Source: Polynucleobacter sp. SHI8 (lineage in GTDB: Bacteria; Pseudomonadota; Gammaproteobacteria; Burkholderiales; Burkholderiaceae). From it: 64,000 bases of DNA. This document shows, in pieces, positions 1 to 6,265 of this stretch. The DNA is taken from the NCBI RefSeq assembly GCF_027944005.1, contig NZ_AP027204.1, positions 1,984,001 through 2,048,000 on the forward strand, in the 5' to 3' direction. Both the position numbers and the translations under genes were made by a program. Every line of letters begins with the position of its first letter. Within the stretch, counting starts at the first letter, position 1. The notes beneath the pieces were generated by a model. It saw only the letters and a list, made by a program, of their open reading frames with translations. It did no database searches and was not told the DNA's origin.

Positions 1-2
1 AT

Positions 3-77
3 CAGCCGGCATATTCTGTTCATCAAGGATTAGAACATTTAGCAAGACAGATAGAGAGCTCTCAAGTAGTGATCTAG
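3..77 (+). CDS. Possible 3' end of an unidentified upstream gene (partial)
   Basis: The frame that is open from the left edge ends with a TAG at 75-77 and reads as 24 residues ending HLARQIESSQVVI, an amphipathic helix with a normal amino-acid mix. Another frame stays open to 212 but gives a low-complexity Ser/Phe/Tyr-rich peptide, so it is less likely. I cannot name the gene. The rest, to 246, is AT-rich and has no gene I can support. Confidence 0.3.
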   Translation, partial: QPAYSVHQGLEHLARQIESSQVVI

Positions 78-246
78 GTTCTTCATTCTTGTCCCGAGAC
101 CTTAAGATGGTTGATCTTATTAAGGTTTTTACCTATACAACAATATATCTCTACAATTGTTTGACTAACCATATTTCTTATCAGTTTTTATTTCATTTTC
201 AAAGTATGAAATAATTTTAAAAATAACAATGCATAGTGTAGACATC

Positions 247-1356
247 ATGAATTTAGAAAACGATCTTTTTTTACGAGCCTGTAAATACGAAGAAACCGAC
301 AGAAGCCCTGTCTGGCTAATGAGGCAAGCTGGTAGATATTTACCTGAATATCAAAAAACCCGAGCGAAAGCTGGAAGCTTTATGGGTTTAGCCACAAATC
401 CTGATTATGCTGCTGAAGTAACTCTTCAACCGCTAGATCGCTATGACTTAGATGCTGCTATTTTATTTTCTGACATCTTAACCATACCTGACGCCATGGG
501 CTTAGGACTGACTTTTGTAAATGGTGAAGGCCCACAATTTGCTCATCCTTTGCAATCCGAAAGTGCTGTCAATAATCTTGCTGAAGCCGATATGGGTCAA
601 CTAGACTATGTTTTCAATGCAGTCAAAACAATTAAAAAATCATTGCAACGAAATGGCAAACAACGCGTTCCTCTCATTGGGTTCTCTGGAAGTCCATGGA
701 CACTAGCCTGTTACATGATTGAGGGCAGTGGCTCAAAGGATTTTGTTAATACCAAAAAAATGCTTTATAACCGTCCTGACTTATTGCAAAGAATTTTAGA
801 TATTAATGTTCAGTCAGTCACCAAATACCTCCAACTACAAATTGATGCTGGTGTAGAAGCTGTGATGATATTTGATACCTGGGGTGGTATGTTAAGTACC
901 CCAGATTATTTAAAATATTCTTTAGATCCAATGTCTCGAATCATACAAAACATTAAATCCAACAAAAAATATGAGTCAATACCCACTATTCTGTTTACTA
1001 AAGGTGGGGGCGGCTGGCTGAATGCGATGTCCTCATCCAATGCAGATGTCTTGGGTCTTGACTGGACGATTGATCTCAAGGTTGCTAGAGAAACTTTAAG
1101 TGCCAGTGGGAAAAAGATAGCGATTCAAGGAAATCTAGATCCGCTGATCCTATTATCCAACCCTCAAGAAATAGAAAAAAGAGTTCATGAAAGTATGACG
1201 AATCTTGCGCAGGCTAATATCGGTAACGCCAATCCTTTGCATGGCCATATATTTAATTTAGGGCACGGCATCAATCTTGCTACTCCTCCAGAAAATGTAC
1301 AAACCTTAATCGAGGCTGTCAGAAAATCTTCCACTCAAGTAAGATTAAATCAATGA
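247..1356 (+). CDS. hemE: Uroporphyrinogen decarboxylase
   Basis: Decarboxylates the four acetate side chains of uroporphyrinogen III to give coproporphyrinogen III, in the cytoplasm, on the shared route to haem and bacteriochlorophyll. The N-terminal block RSPVWLMRQAGRYLPEY and the LFSDILTIPDAMG segment are the HemE substrate-binding signatures, and the C-terminal HIFNLGHGI motif is also present. An ATG at 229 is in frame, but homologues begin with an MxLxNDxFLRA-like start, which fits the ATG at 247 (369 aa); neither start has a clear Shine-Dalgarno sequence. Its stop overlaps the hemC start (ATGA), so the two are one transcript. Its place beside the LH2 operon suggests a link to photosynthesis, possibly as an extra copy, but that cannot be seen from this window. 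Confidence 0.96.
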   Translation: MNLENDLFLRACKYEETDRSPVWLMRQAGRYLPEYQKTRAKAGSFMGLATNPDYAAEVTLQPLDRYDLDAAILFSDILTIPDAMGLGLTFVNGEGPQFAHPLQSESAVNNLAEADMGQLDYVFNAVKTIKKSLQRNGKQRVPLIGFSGSPWTLACYMIEGSGSKDFVNTKKMLYNRPDLLQRILDINVQSVTKYLQLQIDAGVEAVMIFDTWGGMLSTPDYLKYSLDPMSRIIQNIKSNKKYESIPTILFTKGGGGWLNAMSSSNADVLGLDWTIDLKVARETLSASGKKIAIQGNLDPLILLSNPQEIEKRVHESMTNLAQANIGNANPLHGHIFNLGHGINLATPPENVQTLIEAVRKSSTQVRLNQ

Positions 1357-2309
1357 TGACTTCTACCCCTTCACCGACCCGCCTAATCATTGCGTCTCGT
1401 GAAAGCCGTTTAGCGATGTGGCAAGCTGAGCATGTCCGAGATTGCTTAAAAAAACTTTATCCTCAGTGTGATGTGCAGATTTTAGGAATGACAACTATCG
1501 GGGATCAAATTTTAGATAAAGCTCTTTCGAAGATTGGTGGTAAAGGACTCTTTGTTAAGGAACTAGAAACCGCCATGCTGGAAGGCCGCGCCGATTTGGC
1601 AGTCCACTCTCTGAAAGATGTACCCATGGTAATGCCAGAGGGCTTTGAACTAGCTTGTGTTATGTCGAGAGAAGATGCTAGAGATGCTTTTGTTTCGAAT
1701 GACTTTGTTGGTCTAGAGGAGTTGCCTGCGGGTGCTGTTGTTGGTACATCTAGCCTTCGGCGCGAATCAATTTTAAAAGCCCACTTTCCGCATCTGGTAA
1801 TTGAACCACTTCGCGGCAACTTAGATACTCGCCTTAGCAAACTTGATAAAGGTCAATACCAAGCAATTATTCTCGCAGCAGCAGGTTTAAAACGTTTAGG
1901 ACTGGAACATCGGATTCGATCCTGTTTGGCCTTAGATACTTATACTCCTGCGGCTGGTCAAGGGGCGCTTGGTATTGAAACCCTAACGAATAATCCTCAT
2001 ATAAAAAAGTGGCTTGAACCACTCAACGATCTACCCACATTATTAGCTGTGTCTGCAGAACGCATGATCTCCCGTCAATTAGGTGGCTCGTGTGAAGTTC
2101 CTCTTGCAGCCCATGCTGTATGGGCAAATGACCATATCGACTTAAACTCGTTTGTTGCAAGCTTAGATGGTCAAACCATTTGTCGTGCGCATGGTAACGC
2201 ACCGGTGAAGAACGTGCATGAAGCAGAGGCCTTAGGACTCCTTCTTGCAAAGGACCTTCTCAACCAAGGCGCTGCCACGATCATACAAAATCTTCCCAAA
2301 CTAAAATAA
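1353..2309 (+). CDS. hemC: Porphobilinogen deaminase (hydroxymethylbilane synthase)
   Basis: Condenses four porphobilinogens into hydroxymethylbilane. 318 aa, the usual length. Visible signatures are IASRESRLAMWQA at the N-terminus, the catalytic-Asp segment HSLKDVP (about residue 89), the GTSSLRR block and the dipyrromethane-cofactor Cys in GGSCEVP (about Cys247). Two ATGs are possible (1353 and 1356); both overlap the hemE stop, implying translational coupling. In many Burkholderiales hemC sits with hemD next to ppc, so the hemE-hemC pairing here is unusual and may mark a photosynthesis-cluster copy (inference). Confidence 0.96.
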   Translation: MMTSTPSPTRLIIASRESRLAMWQAEHVRDCLKKLYPQCDVQILGMTTIGDQILDKALSKIGGKGLFVKELETAMLEGRADLAVHSLKDVPMVMPEGFELACVMSREDARDAFVSNDFVGLEELPAGAVVGTSSLRRESILKAHFPHLVIEPLRGNLDTRLSKLDKGQYQAIILAAAGLKRLGLEHRIRSCLALDTYTPAAGQGALGIETLTNNPHIKKWLEPLNDLPTLLAVSAERMISRQLGGSCEVPLAAHAVWANDHIDLNSFVASLDGQTICRAHGNAPVKNVHEAEALGLLLAKDLLNQGAATIIQNLPKLK

Positions 2310-2345
2310 ATTAGCTTGATAACTTTTTTGGCTATACGTTCTTTT

Positions 2346-2789
2346 TCATAAAGCATTCTTTTTCATAAAGTACGCAATAGCCCAACACACAATAATTAAT
2401 GCTAAAAGCTTATTGGTATTTTTCATCAGAAAAATAAGTCCACGATCTTCTAAAGATAAATACTTTTTCTTTTTAGGAGTACCTTCTTGACTGCTACGAA
2501 CTTCTTGATTCTTACCCCAACTGTCTATAGATACATTTAAAAATACTTGCTCTGCGCTTTGATTAGTCGCAACTTGGGCTTGTCCTTGTAATGAGGCTAA
2601 TGAGTTTTTTGTTTTTTCTAACTCATTTTCTAAAAATATCGCGCGTTGTACTAATAGATAACTCGCATTGGGCTGTACTGAAAGTGCCTCATTAATTTTG
2701 TTCTGCGCCAATGTGTCTGTAAAACTAACTCGTGTTTGAATGAGTTGTCTTAAAAACCCCATTAGAACTCTAGATTCATTGTCTGTCAT
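2346..2789 (-). CDS. DUF2076-like membrane-anchored protein
   Basis: 147 aa. The N-terminal half has the pattern of the DUF2076 family: helices ending in a PNASYLLVQRAIFLENELEK stretch (about residues 36-56) followed by a coiled-coil segment. The C-terminus has one strong transmembrane helix (LLALIIVCWAIAYFM) and a Lys tail, so the protein is probably anchored by its tail. A good SD (AAAGGA) lies 6 bases before the ATG. It is convergent with hemC, with a 36-bp gap, and divergent from the puc promoter region. The function is unknown. Confidence 0.7.
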   Translation of the reverse strand: MTDNESRVLMGFLRQLIQTRVSFTDTLAQNKINEALSVQPNASYLLVQRAIFLENELEKTKNSLASLQGQAQVATNQSAEQVFLNVSIDSWGKNQEVRSSQEGTPKKKKYLSLEDRGLIFLMKNTNKLLALIIVCWAIAYFMKKNAL

Positions 2790-3014
2790 ATCTGTCCTTT
2801 TAAAGAAAATAAACTCTCAAAATCGCTTCATGAATAATTTTTTACTCTTACACCTTCAATTTTTTTCATTCGTCACGCCAAAATGAAGAAAAAACTTGTG
2901 TAAAACATTTAAAAATACAAATTTTTTTACAAAAAATCGGCTTTATAGGCCAAAAAAAGTATTAAATACATATAAATCAATTGCTTAAATAATTACAACA
3001 GCATATATCTAAAG

Positions 3015-3032
3015 TGTAACTATTATTTGACA
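3015..3032. promoter_or_regulatory. PpsR/CrtJ-type operator, perfect half-sites
   Basis: TGT (3015-3017), 12 bases, then ACA (3030-3032): the consensus of the PpsR/CrtJ repressor of photosynthesis genes. The right half-site is the last part of the TTGACA -35 box, so binding would block RNA polymerase. The regulator gene itself is not in this window. Confidence 0.65.
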
Positions 3033-3040
3033 TATTGTAG

Positions 3041-3058
3041 TGTCTAATTTAAATTACT
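3041..3058. promoter_or_regulatory. Second, imperfect PpsR/CrtJ-type site
   Basis: TGT (3041-3043), 12 bases, then ACT (3056-3058), one base off consensus. It overlaps the -10 region. The gap to the first site is 8 bp (3033-3040), the spacing described for cooperative CrtJ binding at the Rhodobacter capsulatus bchC promoter. Confidence 0.45.
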
Positions 3059-3155
3059 ACTAGGAGTGGTTAAAAATTATCTTTAGATATTTTTGGTCAC
3101 GAATAGCCCACGTGCGGGCTTTGCACGAAAAGATCTTTCAAAAGGAGATATCACA

Positions 3156-3308
3156 ATGTCAGATCCAAATAAAGTTTGGCCGACAGGTCTAACTGAGGCA
3201 GAGTCAGAAGAGATCCACAGACACTTAATTCAAGGAACTCAGTTCTTTGGTTTAATTGCTGCGTTAGCTCACTTGCTGGCTTACATTTATTCACCTTGGC
3301 TCAAATAA
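3156..3308 (+). CDS. pucB: Light-harvesting complex 2 (LH2) beta polypeptide
   Basis: Small bacteriochlorophyll-binding membrane protein of the peripheral antenna, 50 aa. An upstream in-frame ATG at 3093 exists, but the SD AAAGGAG sits 7 bases before the ATG at 3156, which gives a normal LH2 beta length. Segment EEIHRHLIQGT aligns without gaps to Rhodoblastus acidophilus LH2 beta. His21 matches beta-His12, and His39 in ALAHLLAY matches the B850 ligand beta-His30, followed by the typical PWL end. LH1 beta chains differ in this N-terminal part, so LH2 is favoured. Gln29 stands where beta-Arg20, which bonds B800, is found. Transcribed with pucA and pucC. Confidence 0.93.
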   Translation: MSDPNKVWPTGLTEAESEEIHRHLIQGTQFFGLIAALAHLLAYIYSPWLK

Positions 3309-3323
3309 CGGAAGGAACACAAA

Positions 3324-3512
3324 ATGATTTACGGAAAATTGTGGTGTGTAGTTAAGCCTTCTGTTGGTATTCCAATTATTATTGCTGCCGTGGCATTTGC
3401 TTCATTCAATGTTCACTTGCAATTAGTAAACAATACCTCATGGGTTAAAGCTTTTTTAAATGGAAATGCTCCTGTTGCTGCAGTTGCAAAAGAAGCGCCG
3501 AAGACGCAGTAG
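3324..3512 (+). CDS. pucA: LH2 alpha polypeptide with B800-820-type residues
   Basis: Partner of PucB, 62 aa. It aligns without gaps to R. acidophilus LH2 alpha from Met1 to Gly47: GKLWCVVKP, a single membrane span, the B850 ligand His31 and Trp40. Positions 44-45 are Phe-Leu instead of Tyr-Trp/Tyr-Tyr; this pair is known from LH3 (B800-820) complexes and from mutants with blue-shifted absorption. Position 41 is Val, whereas LH3 of strain 7050 has Tyr. A 15-residue Ala/Lys tail follows. SD GGAAGGA precedes the ATG, and 15 bp separate it from pucB. Confidence 0.94.
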   Translation: MIYGKLWCVVKPSVGIPIIIAAVAFASFNVHLQLVNNTSWVKAFLNGNAPVAAVAKEAPKTQ

Positions 3513-3519
3513 ATGGTAA

Positions 3520-3568
3520 AAAGAGTAAATCAGGATGAATTTCATCCTGATTTTCTCCTAAACTCTTT
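3520..3568 (+). terminator. Hairpin between pucA and pucC (attenuator/terminator)
   Basis: Inverted repeat of 11 perfect base pairs (3528-3538 with 3542-3552, loop of 3) followed by TTTTCT. Outside it, a second pair AAAGAGT (3520-3526) / ACTCTTT (3562-3568) can extend the fold. It lies 8 bases after the pucA stop and before pucC, where it could stop most transcripts or protect pucBA mRNA, giving more antenna protein than PucC. Confidence 0.7.
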
Positions 3569-3588
3569 ACTACAATAATTAAATAAAG

Positions 3589-4977
3589 ATGACGTCGATT
3601 AGCCAAAAATTAATTAGCAATTGGTCTAGGCTTGGTACGCGATTTTTGCCTTTTGCAGATGCCGCTACTCCTGATGTTCCTCTAACGCGCTTACTTCGAT
3701 TGTCGCTTTTTCAGGTGTCAGTCGGCATGGCCTTAGTCATGCTGATTGGCACCTTAAACAGAGTTTTGATTGTGGAACTAAAGGTACCTGCATCACTAGT
3801 TTCCATCATGATTGCAATTCCCCTTGTTTTTGCTCCATTTAGAGCGGTGATTGGTTTTAGATCCGATAATCATCGATCTGCCCTAGGTTGGAAAAGAGTT
3901 CCCTATATTTGGATGGGAACCTTAGTTCAGTTTGGTGGTTTTGCCATGATGCCTTTTGGTCTTCTCGTTTTATCTGGTGCCGGGCAAGCTAGTAATGCTC
4001 CTCAATGGATTGGTCAACTCGGAGCAGGTATTGCCTTCCTGTTTGTTGGCGCTGGACTCCACACTACCCAAACCGTTGGCTTAGCACTCGCCAATGATTT
4101 AGTCCCTCCAGAATCCCAACCTAAAGTAGTTGGACTGATGTATGTCATGCTGTTAATCGGTATGATTGTTAGTGCTTTTATTTTTGGTACTTTGTTAAGT
4201 GACTTTAGTCCTGGTAGATTGATTCAAGTGATTCAAGGTGCTGCCGTAATGACGCTTGTTCTAAATGTCATTGCCCTTTGGAAACAAGAAGCTAGAAGAC
4301 CAGCACATCTCTACCCCGCCCCGCCCAAAGCCAAAACATTTAAGGAATCTTGGGATGCTTTCCTAGAAGGAAATGATGCGAAACGTCGTTTGATTGCTAT
4401 TGGCCTAGGCACAATGGCCTTCTCGATGGAAGATATTTTACTCGAACCCTATGGTGGTGATATTCTGAAACTAACGGTTTCACAAACAACAAGTCTAACT
4501 GCAGCTCTAGCAGGTGGTGGGCTTCTTGGCTTTGCTTGGGCTTCTCATATTCTTAGTAAAGGCGCCGATCCTTTTAAAATGGCAAGCCTTGGAGCTGTGA
4601 TTGGCATCCCGGCTTTCATGGCAGTGATTCTGTCAGGACAAATCAGTGAGCCTATTTTATTTGCCCTCGGGACCATGTTCATTGGTTTTGGTGCGGGACT
4701 TTTTGGTCACGGCACATTAACCGCCACGATGAATCTAACGCCAAATGGTCAAAGCGGCTTAGCACTTGGAGCATGGGGTGCAGTTCAAGCCTCCGCAGCA
4801 GGTTTAGCAATTACCTTTGGAGGAATCATCAGAGATGTGGTTGCCCATCAAACCAACTCCTCACTCATTGGATATACAACTGTTTATGCCATTGAGATTT
4901 GTTTATTAGCCATGACAATAATTGCAATGTTGCCTCTAATAAAAGCTCGCAATACGAATCAAGTCGTAAAGGTTTAG
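3589..4977 (+). CDS. pucC: PucC, LH2 assembly / bacteriochlorophyll delivery MFS protein
   Basis: Major-facilitator-fold membrane protein of the BCD family, needed for LH2 assembly in purple bacteria. 462 aa with about 12 hydrophobic helices. Family marks are the loop FRAVIGFRSDNHRSALGWKR followed by PYIWMGT (about residues 84-110), the GLHTTQTVGLALANDL helix and the late segment GHGTLTATMNLTPNGQSGLALGAWG. LhaA and PucC are similar; the position directly after pucBA favours PucC. There is no good SD before the ATG, and it follows a hairpin, so lower expression than pucBA is likely. Confidence 0.93.
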   Translation: MTSISQKLISNWSRLGTRFLPFADAATPDVPLTRLLRLSLFQVSVGMALVMLIGTLNRVLIVELKVPASLVSIMIAIPLVFAPFRAVIGFRSDNHRSALGWKRVPYIWMGTLVQFGGFAMMPFGLLVLSGAGQASNAPQWIGQLGAGIAFLFVGAGLHTTQTVGLALANDLVPPESQPKVVGLMYVMLLIGMIVSAFIFGTLLSDFSPGRLIQVIQGAAVMTLVLNVIALWKQEARRPAHLYPAPPKAKTFKESWDAFLEGNDAKRRLIAIGLGTMAFSMEDILLEPYGGDILKLTVSQTTSLTAALAGGGLLGFAWASHILSKGADPFKMASLGAVIGIPAFMAVILSGQISEPILFALGTMFIGFGAGLFGHGTLTATMNLTPNGQSGLALGAWGAVQASAAGLAITFGGIIRDVVAHQTNSSLIGYTTVYAIEICLLAMTIIAMLPLIKARNTNQVVKV

Positions 4978-5060
4978 TTTTACAATAGTTAGAAGATTTA
5001 AGAATCAGCATCAGTTTTATCGTATGATTTAATTACATTTACTCACTGAGGAGAACAGAA

Positions 5061-5156
5061 TTGAAAACTTACCAACTATTTCTTATGTTTTGGTTTCTTA
5101 TCGTCTTTTTTATGCTCGCTAATTATTTTAATAAAGATAAAACACCGAAGAAGTAA
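5061..5156 (+). CDS. 31-aa membrane micropeptide with TTG start, downstream of pucC
   Basis: A strong SD (TGAGGAGA, 5047-5054) sits 6 bases before a TTG codon that opens a 31-codon frame ending TAA at 5154-5156. The product has a short polar N-terminus (KTYQ), one hydrophobic helix (LFLMFWFLIVFFMLA) and a positively charged tail (NKDKTPKK), the layout of single-span accessory subunits. It lies 83 bp after pucC on the same strand. I cannot assign a family; small gamma-type subunits of purple bacterial antennae are of this size class, but no sequence match is claimed. Confidence 0.6.
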   Translation: MKTYQLFLMFWFLIVFFMLANYFNKDKTPKK

Positions 5157-5228
5157 AAATTAGCACCCGAAAGAGGTATTAATTAATAAGATTAATATCA
5201 TTTCTTGGAATTCATTTAGGGGATACAA

Positions 5229-5417
5229 ATGCAATTTGAACGCTCAAAAATTACACAATATATTGGCTTAGCCATTATCGGTATTATTTCTATTGTTATA
5301 TTTCGTTTATTAATGCCAGCTGGTTCGCTAGGATCTTTTGGTGTGTGGGTTGCCGCTATTATTTTTGGCGTCATTATTGCTGGCATGTTGACCCAGAAAT
5401 CTCTTAATAAAAAATAA
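5229..5417 (+). CDS. Small two-helix membrane protein of unknown function
   Basis: 62 aa with an AGGGG SD 6 bases before the ATG. A charged N-terminus (QFERSK) is followed by two hydrophobic helices (about 10-28 and 35-55) and a Lys-rich end (KSLNKK). It is on the same strand as the puc operon and ends before a hairpin terminator at 5499. The function is not recognised. Position suggests expression with or after the puc genes, which is inference. Confidence 0.6.
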   Translation: MQFERSKITQYIGLAIIGIISIVIFRLLMPAGSLGSFGVWVAAIIFGVIIAGMLTQKSLNKK

Positions 5418-5498
5418 GGCTTATTATTCCATCCTTGCTAAGCATGTTTGCATAAGGGCTAAAAGAAATATTTTCGCTGTCGGGCCACTTTAAAAGTA

Positions 5499-5531
5499 AA
5501 GGCTATTATATCCTCTGTAATGGCCTTTTCT
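5499..5531 (+). terminator. Rho-independent terminator after the puc region
   Basis: Ten-base stem AAGGCTATTA (5499-5508) with TAATGGCCTT (5518-5527), one G-U wobble and a 9-base loop, followed by a short T-rich run. It closes the block of small membrane proteins before the NnrU-like gene. Confidence 0.5.
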
Positions 5532-5652
5532 GATTTAAATTAGAAAATGGTGCCCTCATATCTGCCATATTCAAAAAATCCATTACTGATCATTTTCATG
5601 GCGTATAAATCCATAGGTCTATACAATCAAACGATAACTAAAGGATTACAAC

Positions 5653-6240
5653 ATGGCCATTTTTATCATTGGAGTCATTTTATTTTTAGGTAGCCACTCC
5701 GTTCGCATCTTTGCTGATCCTTGGCGCACAAGCATGATTGAGCGATTAGGCGAAAAAAAATGGAAGGGGCTTTATACCCTTATCTCGTTATTTGGATTTA
5801 TTGTGCTCATCATTGGCTATGGTCAAGCTAGACAAAACACCATCATGATATGGCAACCGCCAGTTTTTTTGACACATCTAGCTGTGTTACTCAATCTATT
5901 TACTTTTATCCTCTTGGCTAGTAGTGCGCGTAATAACAATGCAATCCGGTTAAAACTAAAACACCCTATGATTTTGGGCGTAAAAGTATGGGCGATAGCG
6001 CATCTTCTAGCTAATGGATCCCTTGTCGATGTGATCTTATTCGGGTCATTCTTAATTTGGGCAGTACTTGATTTTCGGTCCGCGAGAAATCGTCCAAATC
6101 TTTCAGAAAATACTCAAGTCGTAAGCGTAAAAGCAACGATCAGCGCTATCTTTTTAGGAGTGGTTTTTTGGCTTGCATTTATCTTCGGGTTACATCAGTG
6201 GCTTATTGGTGTATCACCTTTAGCCATGATCAGTCGCTAA
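5653..6240 (+). CDS. NnrU-family integral membrane protein
   Basis: 195 aa with about six hydrophobic helices. It matches the NnrU domain pattern: an opening GSHSVRIFADPWR segment, a KWKGLYTLISLFGF helix and LKHPMILGVKVWAIAHLLANG in the middle. NnrU was described beside nitric-oxide reduction genes and a related plant protein (ZCIS/Z-ISO) isomerises carotenes, so a role in haem-dependent membrane redox or carotenoid chemistry is conceivable beside photosynthesis genes, but is not shown here. A gap of 25 bp to the ABC exporter on the same strand suggests co-transcription. Confidence 0.85.
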   Translation: MAIFIIGVILFLGSHSVRIFADPWRTSMIERLGEKKWKGLYTLISLFGFIVLIIGYGQARQNTIMIWQPPVFLTHLAVLLNLFTFILLASSARNNNAIRLKLKHPMILGVKVWAIAHLLANGSLVDVILFGSFLIWAVLDFRSARNRPNLSENTQVVSVKATISAIFLGVVFWLAFIFGLHQWLIGVSPLAMISR

Positions 6241-6265
6241 TGCATAGTACCCGTTTACTTCGCCA

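Larger units (their letters stand above)
2790..3155 (+). promoter_or_regulatory. LH2 (puc) promoter region and 5' leader
   Basis: This 366-bp AT-rich stretch has no gene. A sigma70-type promoter is visible: TTGACA at 3027-3032 and TAAATT at 3050-3055, spacing 17. A perfect TGT-N12-ACA at 3015-3032 ends exactly on the -35 hexamer, and a second near-copy TGT-N12-ACT at 3041-3058 covers the -10. The implied leader of roughly 90 nt contains an AGCCC/GGGCT hairpin (3105-3120) and the strong SD AAAGGAG before pucB. Confidence 0.7.

Noticed and set aside
2897..2919. TGT...ACA pair further upstream of pucB considered as a third PpsR site
   Set aside because: The spacing is 15 or 17 bases rather than 12, so it does not fit the operator.
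3093..3155. Upstream extension of pucB from an ATG at 3093
   Set aside because: It lacks a Shine-Dalgarno and would add 21 residues unlike any LH2 beta; AAAGGAG sits correctly before the ATG at 3156.
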